Assembly: GCA_039707655.1 (NCBI GenBank)
Contig: CM077664.1
Coordinates: 194,798,195-194,862,194 of the forward strand
Reading direction: 5' to 3'
Length of the DNA stretch: 64,000 bases
Origin: Elymus sibiricus
Lineage: Eukaryota; Streptophyta; Magnoliopsida; Poales; Poaceae
The notes under the pieces were generated by a model. That model saw only the letters and a program-made list of their open reading frames with translations, did not search any database and was not told where the DNA came from. This document shows, piece by piece, positions 1 through 10,930 of this stretch (position 1 is its first letter; every line of letters starts with the position of its first letter). Position numbers and translations under genes: made by a program.

Positions 1-398
1 ATTGGGCTGCCAACACACTTTATAAAAATGTGGAACTTGGCCACAAAATATCTTGTATTATTTGGCTCTACCACAATTATTTTCGAACTGAATTGAATTC
101 ATTTGTATTTTTCATAAATGGAAATGGATTTAATAAGGTTGTTTTGGGTACTATTTTGGTTGCTAGGCTCAAATTTGGAATTCAATTAAGGTTGGTTTTA
201 TATTTATAATTGCTTTGGGAATTTTTGCAATATTATGAACATTTTTATTTTGCTGTTTGGATAATTACTAATTTTGACTTTATTTTAAAATTTGAATTTG
301 AAGTTGGATTATTCTTAATTGTTTTTATAGGGCTTAATGATGATGACTTGGCATGACTAAATAGCATAACTACTATTTAGTAATCTGGGGATGTCACA
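1..398 (-). mobile_element. Terminal part of an LTR (long-LTR Gypsy/LARD type), cut by window edge
   Basis: Read on the minus strand this block opens TGTGACATCCCC at 398, the TG start expected of an LTR and close to the TGTAACATCCC start of the solo LTR at 3520. It stops exactly where the neighbouring Gypsy 5' LTR resumes (398/399), so it looks like a later insertion into that LTR. The other end lies outside the window, so neither its length nor its target duplication can be seen. The AT-rich body has no coding potential. The family name is an inference from the terminal motif only. Confidence 0.6.
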
Positions 399-1546
399 TT
401 CCGCCGCCGCAAGTTTCTGTTCCAGAGAGATCCCATCTGGAGGCCTTCTCCGGTACTCCGCCGGAGGGGGAATCGATCACGGAGGGGCTCTATATCAACC
501 TTGTTGCCCTTCCGATGATGCGTGAGTAGTTTACCACAAACCTTCAGGTCCATAGGCTATAGCTAGATGGCTTCTTCTCTCTTTTTGATCTTCAATACAA
601 TGTTCTCCTCGATGTTCTTGGAGTTCTATCCGATGTAATCACTTTTTGCGGTGTGTTTGTTGGGATCCGATGAATTGTGAGTTTATGATCAGATTATCCA
701 TGAATATTATTTGAGTCTTCTCTGATCTCTTTTATGCATGATTATTATAGCTTCGTATTTCTTCTCCGATCTATTGATTTGGTTTGGCCAACTAGATTGA
801 TTTATCTTGCCATGGGAAGAGGTGCTTTGTAATGGGTTCGATCTTGTGGTGCTCAATCCCAGTGACAGAAAGGGACATGACATGTATGTATCGTTGCTAT
901 TAAGGGTAAAAAGATGGGGTTTATTCATGCATGAGTTTATCTTGTCTACATCATGTCATCGTTCTTAAGGCGTTACTCCGTTCTTTACGGACTTAATACA
1001 GTAGATGCATGCTGGATAGCGGTCGATGTGTGGAGTAATAGTAGTAGATGCAGGCACGAGTCGGTCTACTTGTCTCGGACGTGATGCCTATATACATGAT
1101 CATTGCCTTGGATATCGTCATGATTATTTGCTTTTCTATCAATTGCCCAACAGTAATTTGTCTACCCACCGTATGCTATTTTCTTGAGAGAAGCCTCTAG
1201 TGAAAACTATGGCCCCCGGGTCTATCTAAATCATATTACTAAAACCCTAAAAATATTGCTGCCATTTTCTTTTATTTATTTTATTTTGTATTTTTGTTTC
1301 AATCTATCTATCTATCTATCATATACAATTTAATCTTGCAATTGACCGCCGAGGGATTGACAACCCCTCGTTTGCGTTGGGTGCTAGGATTTGTTGTTTG
1401 TATGCAGGTGCTGCTAACGAGGTGTTGCGTGATTCTCCTACTGGTTCGATAACCTTGGTTTCATAACTGAGGGAAATACTTATCTCTACTATGCTGCATC
1501 ATCCCTTCCTCTTCGGGGAAAATACCAACGCAAGCTACAAGTAGCA
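399..1546 (+). repeat. 5' LTR, left-truncated
   Basis: From 401 this is collinear with 9789-10930 at about 98% by eye. It ends ...AAGTAGCA just before the primer binding site. About 420 bp of the LTR's left end, including its TATA region, is missing because another LTR was inserted at 398/399. Confidence 0.9.
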
Positions 1547-1557
1547 GGAAGAATTTC

Positions 1558-1575
1558 TGGCGCCGTTGCCGGGGA
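1558..1575 (+). other. Primer binding site, tRNA-Asp type
   Basis: TGGCGCCGTTGCCGGGGA is the exact complement of the 3' end of plant tRNA-Asp(GTC) including CCA. It lies 11 bp after the LTR end. This identifies the minus-strand DNA primer and confirms element orientation. Confidence 0.9.
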
Positions 1576-1763
1576 GACATCATCAACATCTATCAAGTAC
1601 CTTTGCGTAAACTCTCATCTCCTTGCATTTACTTTATTTTCCATTTGCCTCTCGTTTTCATCTCCCCCACTTCTAATACGTTTTTACAAAAATACAAAAA
1701 TATTTTCCGTTTGCCTTTTTCTTGTTTGCTTGTTTGCTTGCTTGATACCTTGTTTGCTTAATC

Positions 1764-2873
1764 ATGATGCCCCAAGAGAATTATGATGATACTTCTTATT
1801 ATAAAATTTTGTCCAAAATTGAGAAAAATACTAAAGATTACATGACTACACAGTTTGAGCACAACAATTTTTTTACCGAGGAACTCAAAGAACACTCTAT
1901 TTTATTGGATGCTATTGCAAAACAACTCGATGATGTTAGTAAAGAAGTTACTAGTCTACAATCTCAATTTACTCTTACTGAAAATTTGCTAGGAAAAAAT
2001 TCTGATGCGCAAGCTACGCTAGTAAATCAAATGGTAGCTAAGCCGGAATCATTAGAACATAGTAATGATGAGGATATTAAAATGATTGGTGTTTCATCTA
2101 TTGATTCTTTGTTTAGCAATATAAAACTTGATGAAAAGGGGACTGAAGAAGAGTCAACTTTAGCTAGTAGGCGTTCCCACAATTCGGAGGGTGAAAATCT
2201 TAATGAAAAAATTGCTAAAAGTGGGTTTGGAGAGGTAAAAACTTTAAATAGCGATGTGCCCACTCTCTTGGATTACAAAGATTTTAATTATGATAATTTT
2301 TCTTTGATTGAGTGCATTTCTTTGTTACAATCCATGTTAAATTCACCCAACTCTTATGAGCAAAACAAGGCTTTTACTAAACACATCGTAGAAGCAATGA
2401 TGAAAGCGTTAGAAGAAAAGTTGGAACTAGAAATTTCAATTCCTAGAAAATTATATGATGAATGGGAACCCACCATTAAAGTTAAAATTAAAAATTATGA
2501 GTGCAATGCTTTATATGATTTGGGTGCTAGCGTTTCCACAATTCCAAAATCTTTATGTGATGTGCTAGGTTTCACCAATATAGATGAATGTTCTCTTAAT
2601 TTGCATTTGGCGGATTCTACTATTAAAAAGCCTTTGGGTAGAATTAATGATGTTCTTATTCTTGCAAATAGGAACTATGTGCCCGTTGATTTTATTGTAC
2701 TTGACATTGAATGTAATCCTTCATGCCCCATAATACTTGGTAGACCATTCTTACGAACCATAGGTGCCGTTATTGATATGAAAGAAGGGAATATAAAATT
2801 TCAGTTTCCACTAAAGAAGGGTATGGAACATTTCCCTAGGAAGAAAATTAAACACCATATGAATCCATTATGA
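1764..2873 (+). CDS. Retrotransposon gag/aspartic-protease-like protein
   Basis: A 369-residue ORF occupies the gag-pro position about 190 bp after the primer site. The N-terminal half is Asp/Glu/Lys/Asn-rich and probably coiled (for example around residues 10-80), with no zinc knuckle visible. Residues of roughly 245-350 form a retropepsin-like domain: the ALYDLGAS motif holds the position of the catalytic D-T/S-G, and ILGRPFLRT matches the conserved C-terminal I-L-G-R-x-F block. In the first motif the usual Thr/Ser is Leu, as in many plant Gypsy proteases. The ORF is intact, and the following 6.5 kb has no pol, typical of a non-autonomous family. A structural role in particle assembly is inferred; protease activity is possible but not shown. 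Confidence 0.75.
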   Translation: MMPQENYDDTSYYKILSKIEKNTKDYMTTQFEHNNFFTEELKEHSILLDAIAKQLDDVSKEVTSLQSQFTLTENLLGKNSDAQATLVNQMVAKPESLEHSNDEDIKMIGVSSIDSLFSNIKLDEKGTEEESTLASRRSHNSEGENLNEKIAKSGFGEVKTLNSDVPTLLDYKDFNYDNFSLIECISLLQSMLNSPNSYEQNKAFTKHIVEAMMKALEEKLELEISIPRKLYDEWEPTIKVKIKNYECNALYDLGASVSTIPKSLCDVLGFTNIDECSLNLHLADSTIKKPLGRINDVLILANRNYVPVDFIVLDIECNPSCPIILGRPFLRTIGAVIDMKEGNIKFQFPLKKGMEHFPRKKIKHHMNPL

Positions 2874-3519
2874 GGGCCACTTATGGAATCAACTTGAAAG
2901 ATGGCAATACTTGAAACTTTGCATTTTGCCTAGCTAGGGGCATAAAATAATAGCGCTTGTTGGGAGGCAACCCAATGAATAAAATAATTTTTTTCTGTTA
3001 TTGTGTGTTTTCAAAATTATTCTATTGGTATGATTGTGTTTTTGTGTTTTTAATTAATGTTTGTGCCAAGTAATACCTTTAGGATGATTTGGAAGATAAT
3101 ATAATTGATGCTGTTTGGAAAACAGAAAGTTTTGCGTCCAGTGCCCGAATTTTGTTTCTGTACTGGAGAGTCAGAAAAATCTGAAATTTTTACACGATAT
3201 TAGTATATGAATTTTCCACGTTGTCCTAATTTTTCAGAATTTTTGGGGTTATAGGACTATGACTTTTAAATAGATTGCTACAGACTGTTATGTTTTTGAC
3301 AGATTCTGTTTTTGATGCACTACTTGCTTGTTTTGATGAATCATGGTGAAGTTAGAGTACAGTAGGTATAATGCAAAAATAAAATATGAATGGGTTTGCA
3401 ACAGTACTTAGAGTAGTGATTTATTTTGTTATGCTAACGGATCTCGCGAAGGTTTTGTTGAGTTTTGTGTGATTGAAGTTTTCAAGTTTTGGGTGAGGTC
3501 ACGATGGATGAAGGAATAA
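2874..3519 (+). other. Non-coding retrotransposon interior (left part)
   Basis: AT-rich untranslated interior of the element that begins at 399. No ORF or pol motif was found. It ends with AATAA (3515-3519), the left target duplication of the inserted solo LTR. Confidence 0.7.
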
Positions 3520-6500
3520 TGTAACATCCCAAAATTCTAAATTTTGGAATGTTAAATTAATTAAGTAAATATGATTGTTTGTTTGATTGATTGACTGAAA
3601 GTGAGTGGAATTTGAAACTTTTTGAAAGTTTAATGAGAGGGAATGAAATGACTTTCCCAAACTTTCATCTTGCATTTGGGTTCCATGAATTCAAATTCAT
3701 TTCATCACAAAACCCTAGAGTGAAGATAATATGACTTCTTCCATTTAAAGAAATGAAAAGTGGTTTTGAAGAGAATTTGAATTCCATTTGAAAATATTTC
3801 AAATTCCGAAACTTTATGCAACTCAATGATTTTCATGAGAGAGGATAAAATGACTTCTTCAAATTATATGAAATATGAGTTGGAAGTTTAAAAGAAGGAC
3901 TTGAAAGTGGTTTGAAATTCAAATTCAAACCCAATTTGGAGTTATTTGGTTTTTATTCAAATTATTTTCTCCTAAAAACAAAGATATGGAAATAAGGGTA
4001 AAATGATTCCCTTCAACAGAAAAATGGAGAAAAATTAAATTTGAAATCATTTTGGTATTTTAAAATAATTTTTATTTGATTTTTAATGCAACAGTAGCAC
4101 TGTTTGCCTTATTTAAATTTGTATGAATTTTATTTGAACATGAAAAATAGTTCATGTTTTAGGAAATATTTTTTCTGATCATTTTGATATATTATATGCC
4201 TATGGAATTTTCATATTTTATTTTCTTTTAGTACTTCTCTCTCTCTGTCTTGATTAAAAAAAAAGAAGAAAGAGAAGCTGGCCGCCAGCCCAGCACTGCT
4301 CTCTACTGCTCTCTCTCCCCTCACCCTACCGGCCCACTAGGCCACCGCGGCCCAGCCGCCAGCCCAGCAGAGCGCCTCGCACCCGGATCCCTTTCCGATC
4401 GACCGCCCGATCCCTTCTTTCTCTCTCTCTCTGGCTGACACTGGACCCCGCGCCTTCTTCTTCCTCAAGCCACGCCAGAAATCCTGCACGCGCACGAGTT
4501 CTTCCCTGCCAATCCAAATCCCAGTGGGATTCGCTCAGATCTTTGCCCCTCGCGCAAGCCCGCCCCCTATAAATACCCCTCTACCTCTCCTCGTCCGATT
4601 TTCGCAAAAAGTGGAAGGTCTCGATGCCGTTTCACCCCGATCCGATCTCGCCGGAGTTCACCGCCTCCTGAAGCTTTCAATGGATGATTCCGCTGCCACC
4701 GAAGGTTCCCCAAGCTGCTCCTCTCCCGTGTTCGCACCGTCTCGATACGCTACATCTCCCTGACCTTTTGTATCTCGCAGACTCGCATAGGATTGAGCTC
4801 CCCAACCTCTCCCGCATCTCGCCGGCGCCGCCCGTACACCAGCTGCTCGCTGTCGTCGCCACAGGAGGCACCTAACGCCGTAGACGCCACCACCGACCTC
4901 GCTAAGGAGCTCTGCATCTCGTCTGCTACTCCCCGGAGTCTGGAGACCACCGGAGCAGGCTCCACGACCACCTCCCGACACCCGCGCCGCCGTCTTCCCC
5001 GACTCCGACGGCGTTGACCGCCCTGTGTAAGTCGCCGTCGATCCCCACCGTTAGATCGTCATCGTGCGGCCGAGATTAGATCGGGTTTTTTTTTCGGTCG
5101 AACCGTTTTCTGCTAGTTACCGGCCGTCCGCCCATTAGTTTCAGACGCGCACACCCGCAACCAATGAAACCATGCCACGTGTAGCCTAGCCGACCCGTAG
5201 GGTTTTTAGTCTTTTTCTGTTCTGTTTTATTTTCAGATTAATTTCTGTTTTATATCTGCTATATCTTTTAGGTTTTAAATCCTTTTTGAGTGATTATTTT
5301 TGCATTAGATTAAGATTTTCATCTAGTTTTTTTGTAGATGCCAAGTTTGGCCATGTTTGAAAATTTTAAATTCGGTTTTGCATGAATTTGCTTCAAACCT
5401 TGTTTTGTGAATATCTTGAGTTTAAAAATAGCTATTTAGTTAATTCTTTTTGCTAGTGATCACTTGATCTTTTGTCTAAACAGTAGGATTTTGCAAATTA
5501 GTTTTTGTTTATTTTAAATTAGGCTTTTAGGCGAAACAGTACTGTTTTACATAGTTTAGTGCTATTTTCTTTTCCCTTAGTATTTAATTGTTTTTAACTA
5601 AAACCTTTTGTCTTTTTTGACAAATTTAGTTTTGTTTCTGTTAGTTAACAGTAGACAATTTTATTTTTATTTTAAAAATTTATTTTCTTTAGTTTTGTTG
5701 TAAAACTTTGTTAGGTCATAAATAGGGTTTTATAAAAGCTTTTTATTTGTTTGTTTTTGCTAGTAAAAATTTTACGAAAAATACTTTCTGTTAACTTAGT
5801 TATTTTATATTTTCTTTTCTGTTAATTTATTAGTTTAGAGCTTTATTTTTCTGTTAAGTTTTATGTAGGACAAAATTATTTTTATTGTTTGTAGTAAAGT
5901 CTTAGACTTTTCCTTAGTAGTTTTTCTCGTAGTTTTCCTTGAAGTTTCTTTGGATTTTATTTGGGTTTTATTATTTGATTTCTTTGTTGTTTTAATTGTT
6001 TATTGATAATTATGATTGCTAGAAATTGCTTGCTAGAATGATTGCTTATGTGAATGCAATGTTTGACTATATAGACTTTCTTCGGAGAGTGACGAATAGT
6101 ACTATCATGATTTATCTGAGGACGATATAATCTTCATCAAGTAATACCAGGCAAGTTCACTTTGACCATTTTATTCATACCTATGTTTTATTGCATTTAG
6201 TGTCACCGTTCAACAATCCCTCCAGTTGTGATTGAATCTTGTAGCTGAGTAGAATGCATGAGGTAGGAACCCACTCCCATGTTACCAAGCCCGGGAACGT
6301 CATTTATTTTAATGCTACGCTATAGTAGACGGGGTTTGGTATGAGTGTTCGTGAGTGGTGTGAGAAGGAGGACTCTGCGTCAATGACGACAACTTCATGA
6401 AGACTCTACGTCAATGACGACAACTCCATGATGGCATCTTCAAGGCCTGCATCTTCAAGACCTCAAGACTTCAAGACTCGAGACAAGCTTTCAATACACA

Positions 6501-7479
6501 CTACTGGGTGGAAATTGGACCGTGCGGCACCCTGGAGTACCCAGTGGATGCGTTGTGAGCTGGAGTAGGCCAGTACTCATGTGGAAAGTTCCACCCAGAC
6601 TCAAAGAGATGGAAGAATACTTCATGCCCGGAAGTTTACCTGTGCAACCGCAAGTCATTATGGGCTCTGGCTTGGTTGACCTTAGTTGTGACTCTGGCTG
6701 GGACGGTGCTAGCAGATGTAGAACTACTGTAGGATTGGATGAGCACGGGACAGTGGTCAGAGGAACTCTTCGGAAGACCATGTTTCGATCGTCTTGTTCT
6801 CAAACACCCTGAAGTGCGAGAACGTAAAAAGAGGGATCGAATCTTGTGGGTAAAGTGCACAACACTCTGCAGAGTTAAAACCTAATCGATTAGCCGTGTC
6901 CCCGGTTACGGACAACTTGAGCCTCTGGACTTGGATCTATCTCTGAACTCTCAACACCGGACTGATAACTAATTGCGGGCAACTTATGATACTTGTGGGC
7001 TATGAGACATCGGTTGGCGGAACCATGTCATAGTAGATAACTCCGTAGTGAAGACTCCTGATTATTCCTTTGTTGTAGGGAAAATAAAACCAGCTTTTAT
7101 GCAAAAGCTCAGACATAGAGCCACAAAGCCATATTGCATATAGAATAGTTTCATCATCTTTTTTTTATTGTGATCTTGCCGGTACATTCAATGTACTGAC
7201 CTACACGGCTGCACCGTCTCATGTTGCAGATACATCTACGACGAGTAAGAGTTACGATACCGGGTTACGGTCTACACTCAACTTGCCGATGGCGTTGATG
7301 GGACTCCACACCCATTTGATTGTTTCCGCTGAGACTTATGAGGTATATATAAGTTTTACGTTATTTATACATGTGATTGCACTTTGATATATACATTGAT
7401 GTACTGTGTCTGCCAGCATACTGATCCAGGGATGGCACAGATACACAGAGGCTTGACCGTTTGAGGTCGGGTTGCTACA
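3520..7479 (+). mobile_element. Solo LTR, about 3.96 kb (Sukkula/Erika-like long LTR), TSD AATAA
   Basis: The block opens TGTAACATCCC and closes GTTGCTACA, flanked by the direct repeat AATAA at 3515-3519 and 7480-7484. TG...CA ends plus a 5-bp target duplication show an intact LTR insertion. No primer site, internal domain or second LTR is present, so it is a solo LTR left by LTR-LTR recombination. LTRs of about 4-5 kb are known for the barley LARD Sukkula and its relative Erika; that assignment is by length and terminal motif. Short ORFs inside are GC-rich noise around the promoter. Confidence 0.8.
4568..4575 (+). promoter_or_regulatory. TATA box of the solo LTR
   Basis: TATAAATA sits in a C/T-rich, GC-rich stretch that follows AT-rich U3 sequence. 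Transcription would start about 30 bp downstream. A GTGTAAGT splice-donor-like site lies near 5022, compatible with a spliced leader. Confidence 0.55.
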
Positions 7480-9364
7480 AATAAGGAGTAGTAAAAGCCT
7501 AAGCTTGGGGATGCCCGAGGAACCCCAAGGTAATATTCAAGTAAGACTCAAGCGTCTAAGCTTGGGGATGCCCCGGAAGGCATCCCCTCTTTCTTCTACC
7601 ACCCATCGGTAATTTTACTTGGAGTTATATTTTTATTCGTCACATGATATGTGTTTTTCTTGGAGCGTCTTGTATTATATGAGTCTTTGCTTTGTTTGCT
7701 TTTTAGTTTGTCACAATCATCTTTGCTGAACACACCTATCTTGAGAGAGCCACACGTTTATCATCATTTGTTAGAATACTCTATGTGCTTCACTTAAATT
7801 TTTTGAGCTAGGCAGTTGCTCTAGTGCTTCACTTAAATCATTTTGAGCACGGTGGTGGTTAAAATTTTGAAGAAATAAACTCTTATGCTTCACTTATATT
7901 ATTTTGAGAGTTGACAAGATTAAAATTTTGAAGAAATGAATTCTCATGCTTCACTTATATTATTTTGAGAATTGATAATATTGAAATTTTGAAGAAATAT
8001 TTGCACTCTCATGCTTCACTTAAATCTTTTTGAGAGTTGATAATAGTAACGGTAATTTGCACAAGATATGAATTTGGTCCCAAAGTGATGAATATTCAAG
8101 AGGGATATAATAAAAACTTTCATATAGATCATTGGATATGACAAGTGTGATTCCTTGCAATAGTTTTGCGATATGGAAATGATAATATGTGAGTCATGTT
8201 AGTGAGTAATTGTGATTTAGTAAGAATATTAGTGTTAAGGTTTGTGATTCCCTATGCATGCACGTCAAGTCAATAGTTATGCAATGAAATTATATCCTAG
8301 GTATGGTGCATTATTCGGTGTTAGTTATGTTTAATGCATGTTTATGACCGTTTTCGTTTTTTGGTTGGTTGCTTCTCAATCTTTTGCTAGCCTTCATTTG
8401 TACTAAGCGGAAATACTGCTTGTGCATCCAAAATCCTTAAACCCAAGTTGTGCCAAATGAGTCCACTATATCTACCTATATGCGGTATTTCAATGCCGTT
8501 CCAAGTAAATTTGCGTGTGCCAACTCTAATTCTCAAAATAATTTTTCCGTTTTGTGTGCCCGTACCGCTCATGAAGCGGCAGGGGGTGGCCATTATTTTC
8601 CTTGCTAGGTGTGTTATTCTCACGATGAGTGTTTATTCACTTGTCATTGCATGAGAGGATGGTTGGTAATAGGGATGCCCAGTCCCACAATGAAATTAAA
8701 ATTAATAACAACAAAATTCCTTGGAAAGTGTTGGTTTGGAGGGCACTCGTGGATACGGCTAGCCATGGATTGTGAAAGAATGGTGGAAAGGAAATAAACT
8801 TTACTTTCTGTTTGGGAACGACCTATGATGTGTCTAGCATGAAAAATAATGGGAATTCTCGGCCGTTTTTGTTGACAGGAAAAGCATGCCTCTCAAAATA
8901 TTTTATCTCTTTAATTTCAGCATTGAGCTCTGGCACATTTGACAAATCTCTGCTTCCCTCTGCGAAGGGCCTATCTATTTACTTTTATGCAATTTTTATT
9001 TTTACTTGAGTCTCCTTCTTCTCTTATAAAGCACCAACTAGAGAGCACTATTGTCATACTTGTGCATTGGATGTAGCTAATATTTGAGTGTGTTTCATGA
9101 ATGGATCAATGATTGAGCATAATGGGCTAGGGATAACTTTCTTTAGCGTTGATATTTTGAAAGACATGGTTGCTTGTTAGCATGCTTGAGTATTTATATC
9201 TTCATGTCAAATTATAGACTATTGCTTTGAATCATTCAAGTCCAATGTCCATGCTACAAAAGAAAAGAACATGTGATGAATATGATAGGCAGCATTCCAC
9301 ATCAAAAATTCTGTTTTTATCATTTACCTACTCGAGGACGAGCAGGAATTAAGCTTGGGGATGC
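7480..9364 (+). other. Non-coding retrotransposon interior (right part) with polypurine tract
   Basis: This is the continuation of the element after the solo LTR. It carries repeated AAGCTTGGGGATGCC motifs (near 7500, 7560 and 9351) and short direct repeats of CTTCACTTATATTATTTTGA type around 7790-8040. AAGCTTGGGGATGC directly before the 3' LTR is the likely polypurine tract. No convincing coding region. Confidence 0.7.
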
Positions 9365-10930
9365 TGATACGTCTCCAACGTATCTATAATTTTTTATTGT
9401 TCCATGCTGTTATATTATCAATCTTGGATGTTTTATATGCATTTACAACATTTATATATCATTTTTGGAGACTAACCTATTAACTTAGTACCCAGTGCCA
9501 GTTGCTGTTTTCTGTCCTGTTTTTGTTTTACAGAAAATCAATACCAAACGAAGTCCAAATGCCACGAAACTTTTTGGAGATTTTTTTTCTGGACAAGGTA
9601 AACACTAGAAGCTTCAGTAGGAGGCCAGAAGACCTTGGAGGGGGCCACGAGCCACCAGGGCACGCCTGGGAGGGGGGTAGGCGCGCCCTGGTGCCTCCTG
9701 GGGCCCACTGAGCTCCGTTTGACCTAATTCCTCCACTATAAATCCCAAAAAATCAGAAACCCTCAGAGGAGTCCACGAAATACTTTTTCCGCCGCCGCAA
9801 GTTTCTGTTCCAGAGAGATCCCATCTGAAGGCCTTCTCCGGTACTCCGCCGGAGGGGGAATCGATCACGGAGGGGCTCTACATCAACCTTGCTGCCCTTC
9901 CGATGATGCGTGAGTAGTTTACCACAGACCTTCGGGTCCATAGGCAGTAGCTAGATGGCTTCTTCTCTCTTTTTGATCTTCAATACAATGTTCTCCTCGA
10001 TGTTCTTGGAGTTCTATCCGATGTAATCACTTTTTGCGGTGTGTTTGTTGTGATCCGATGAATTGTGAGTTTATGATCAGATTATCCATGAATATTATTT
10101 GAGTCTTCTCTGATCTCTTTTATGCATGATTATTATAGCTTCGTATTTCTTCACCGGTCTATTGATTTGGTTTGGCCAACTAGATTGATTTATCTTGCCA
10201 TGGGAAGAGGTGCTTTGTAATGGGTTCGATCTTGCGGTGCTCAATCCCAGTGAAAGAAAGGGACATGACATGTATGTATCATTGCTATTAAGGGTAAAAA
10301 GATGGGGTTTATTCATGCGTGAGTTTATCTTGTCTACATCATGTCATCGTTCTTAAGGCGTTACTCCGTTCTTTACGGACTTAATACACTAGATGCATGC
10401 TGGATAGCGGTCGATGTGTGGAGTAATAGTAGTAGATGCAGGCAGGAGTCGGTCTACTTGTCTCGGACGTGATGCCTATATACATGATCATTGCCTTGGA
10501 TATCGTCATGATTATTTGCTTTTCTATCAATTGCCCAACAGTAATTTGTCTACCCACCGTATGCTATTTTCTTGAGAGAAGCCTCTAGTGAAAACTATGG
10601 CCCCCGGGTCTATCTAAATCATATTACTAAAACCCTAAAAATATTGCTTCCATTTTCTTTTATTTATTTTATTTTGTATTTTTGTTTCAATCTATCTATC
10701 TATCATATACAATTTAATCTTGCAATTGACCACCGAGGGATTGACAACCCCTCGTTTGCGTTGGGTGCAAGGATTTGTTGTTTGTATGCAGGTGCTGCTA
10801 ATGAGGTGTTGCGTGATTCTCCTACTGGTTCGATAACCTTGGTTTCATAACTGAGGGAAATACTTATCTCTACTGTGCTGCATCATCCCTTCCTCTTCGG
10901 GGAAAATACCAACGCAAGCTACAAGTAGCA
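9365..10930 (+). repeat. 3' LTR, complete (1566 bp)
   Basis: Opens TGATACGTCTCC after the polypurine tract and ends ...AAGTAGCA. It includes a TATA box (9737-9743), and its 3' 1.14 kb matches 401-1546. The target duplication cannot be tested because the 5' LTR lost its outer end. Confidence 0.9.
9737..9743 (+). promoter_or_regulatory. TATA box in Gypsy LTR
   Basis: TATAAAT lies in a plant-like LTR promoter context; transcripts would begin near 9765-9770. The same segment is missing from the truncated 5' copy, so this element cannot start a full-length RNA from its 5' LTR. Confidence 0.5.

Larger units (their letters stand above)
399..10930 (+). mobile_element. Non-autonomous Gypsy-like LTR retrotransposon (Sabrina/WHAM-like), split by a solo LTR
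   Basis: The element has a 5' LTR truncated on its left (399-1546), a primer binding site, one ORF (1764-2873), a long non-coding interior and a complete 3' LTR (9365-10930). The interior is broken at 3520-7479 by a separate solo LTR. No reverse transcriptase, RNase H or integrase motif can be found in the interior, so the element needs enzymes from a partner. By eye the shared LTR segments differ at roughly 20 of about 1,140 positions, plus one 4-bp TATC microsatellite difference. That suggests an insertion below about 1 million years old under commonly used grass LTR rates. The family name is recalled from Triticeae elements and should be checked. Confidence 0.85.

Noticed and set aside
707..928. 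73-codon minus-strand ORF repeated at 10095-10316
   Set aside because: Present in both LTR copies only because the LTR is duplicated; antisense to LTR transcription and without similarity.
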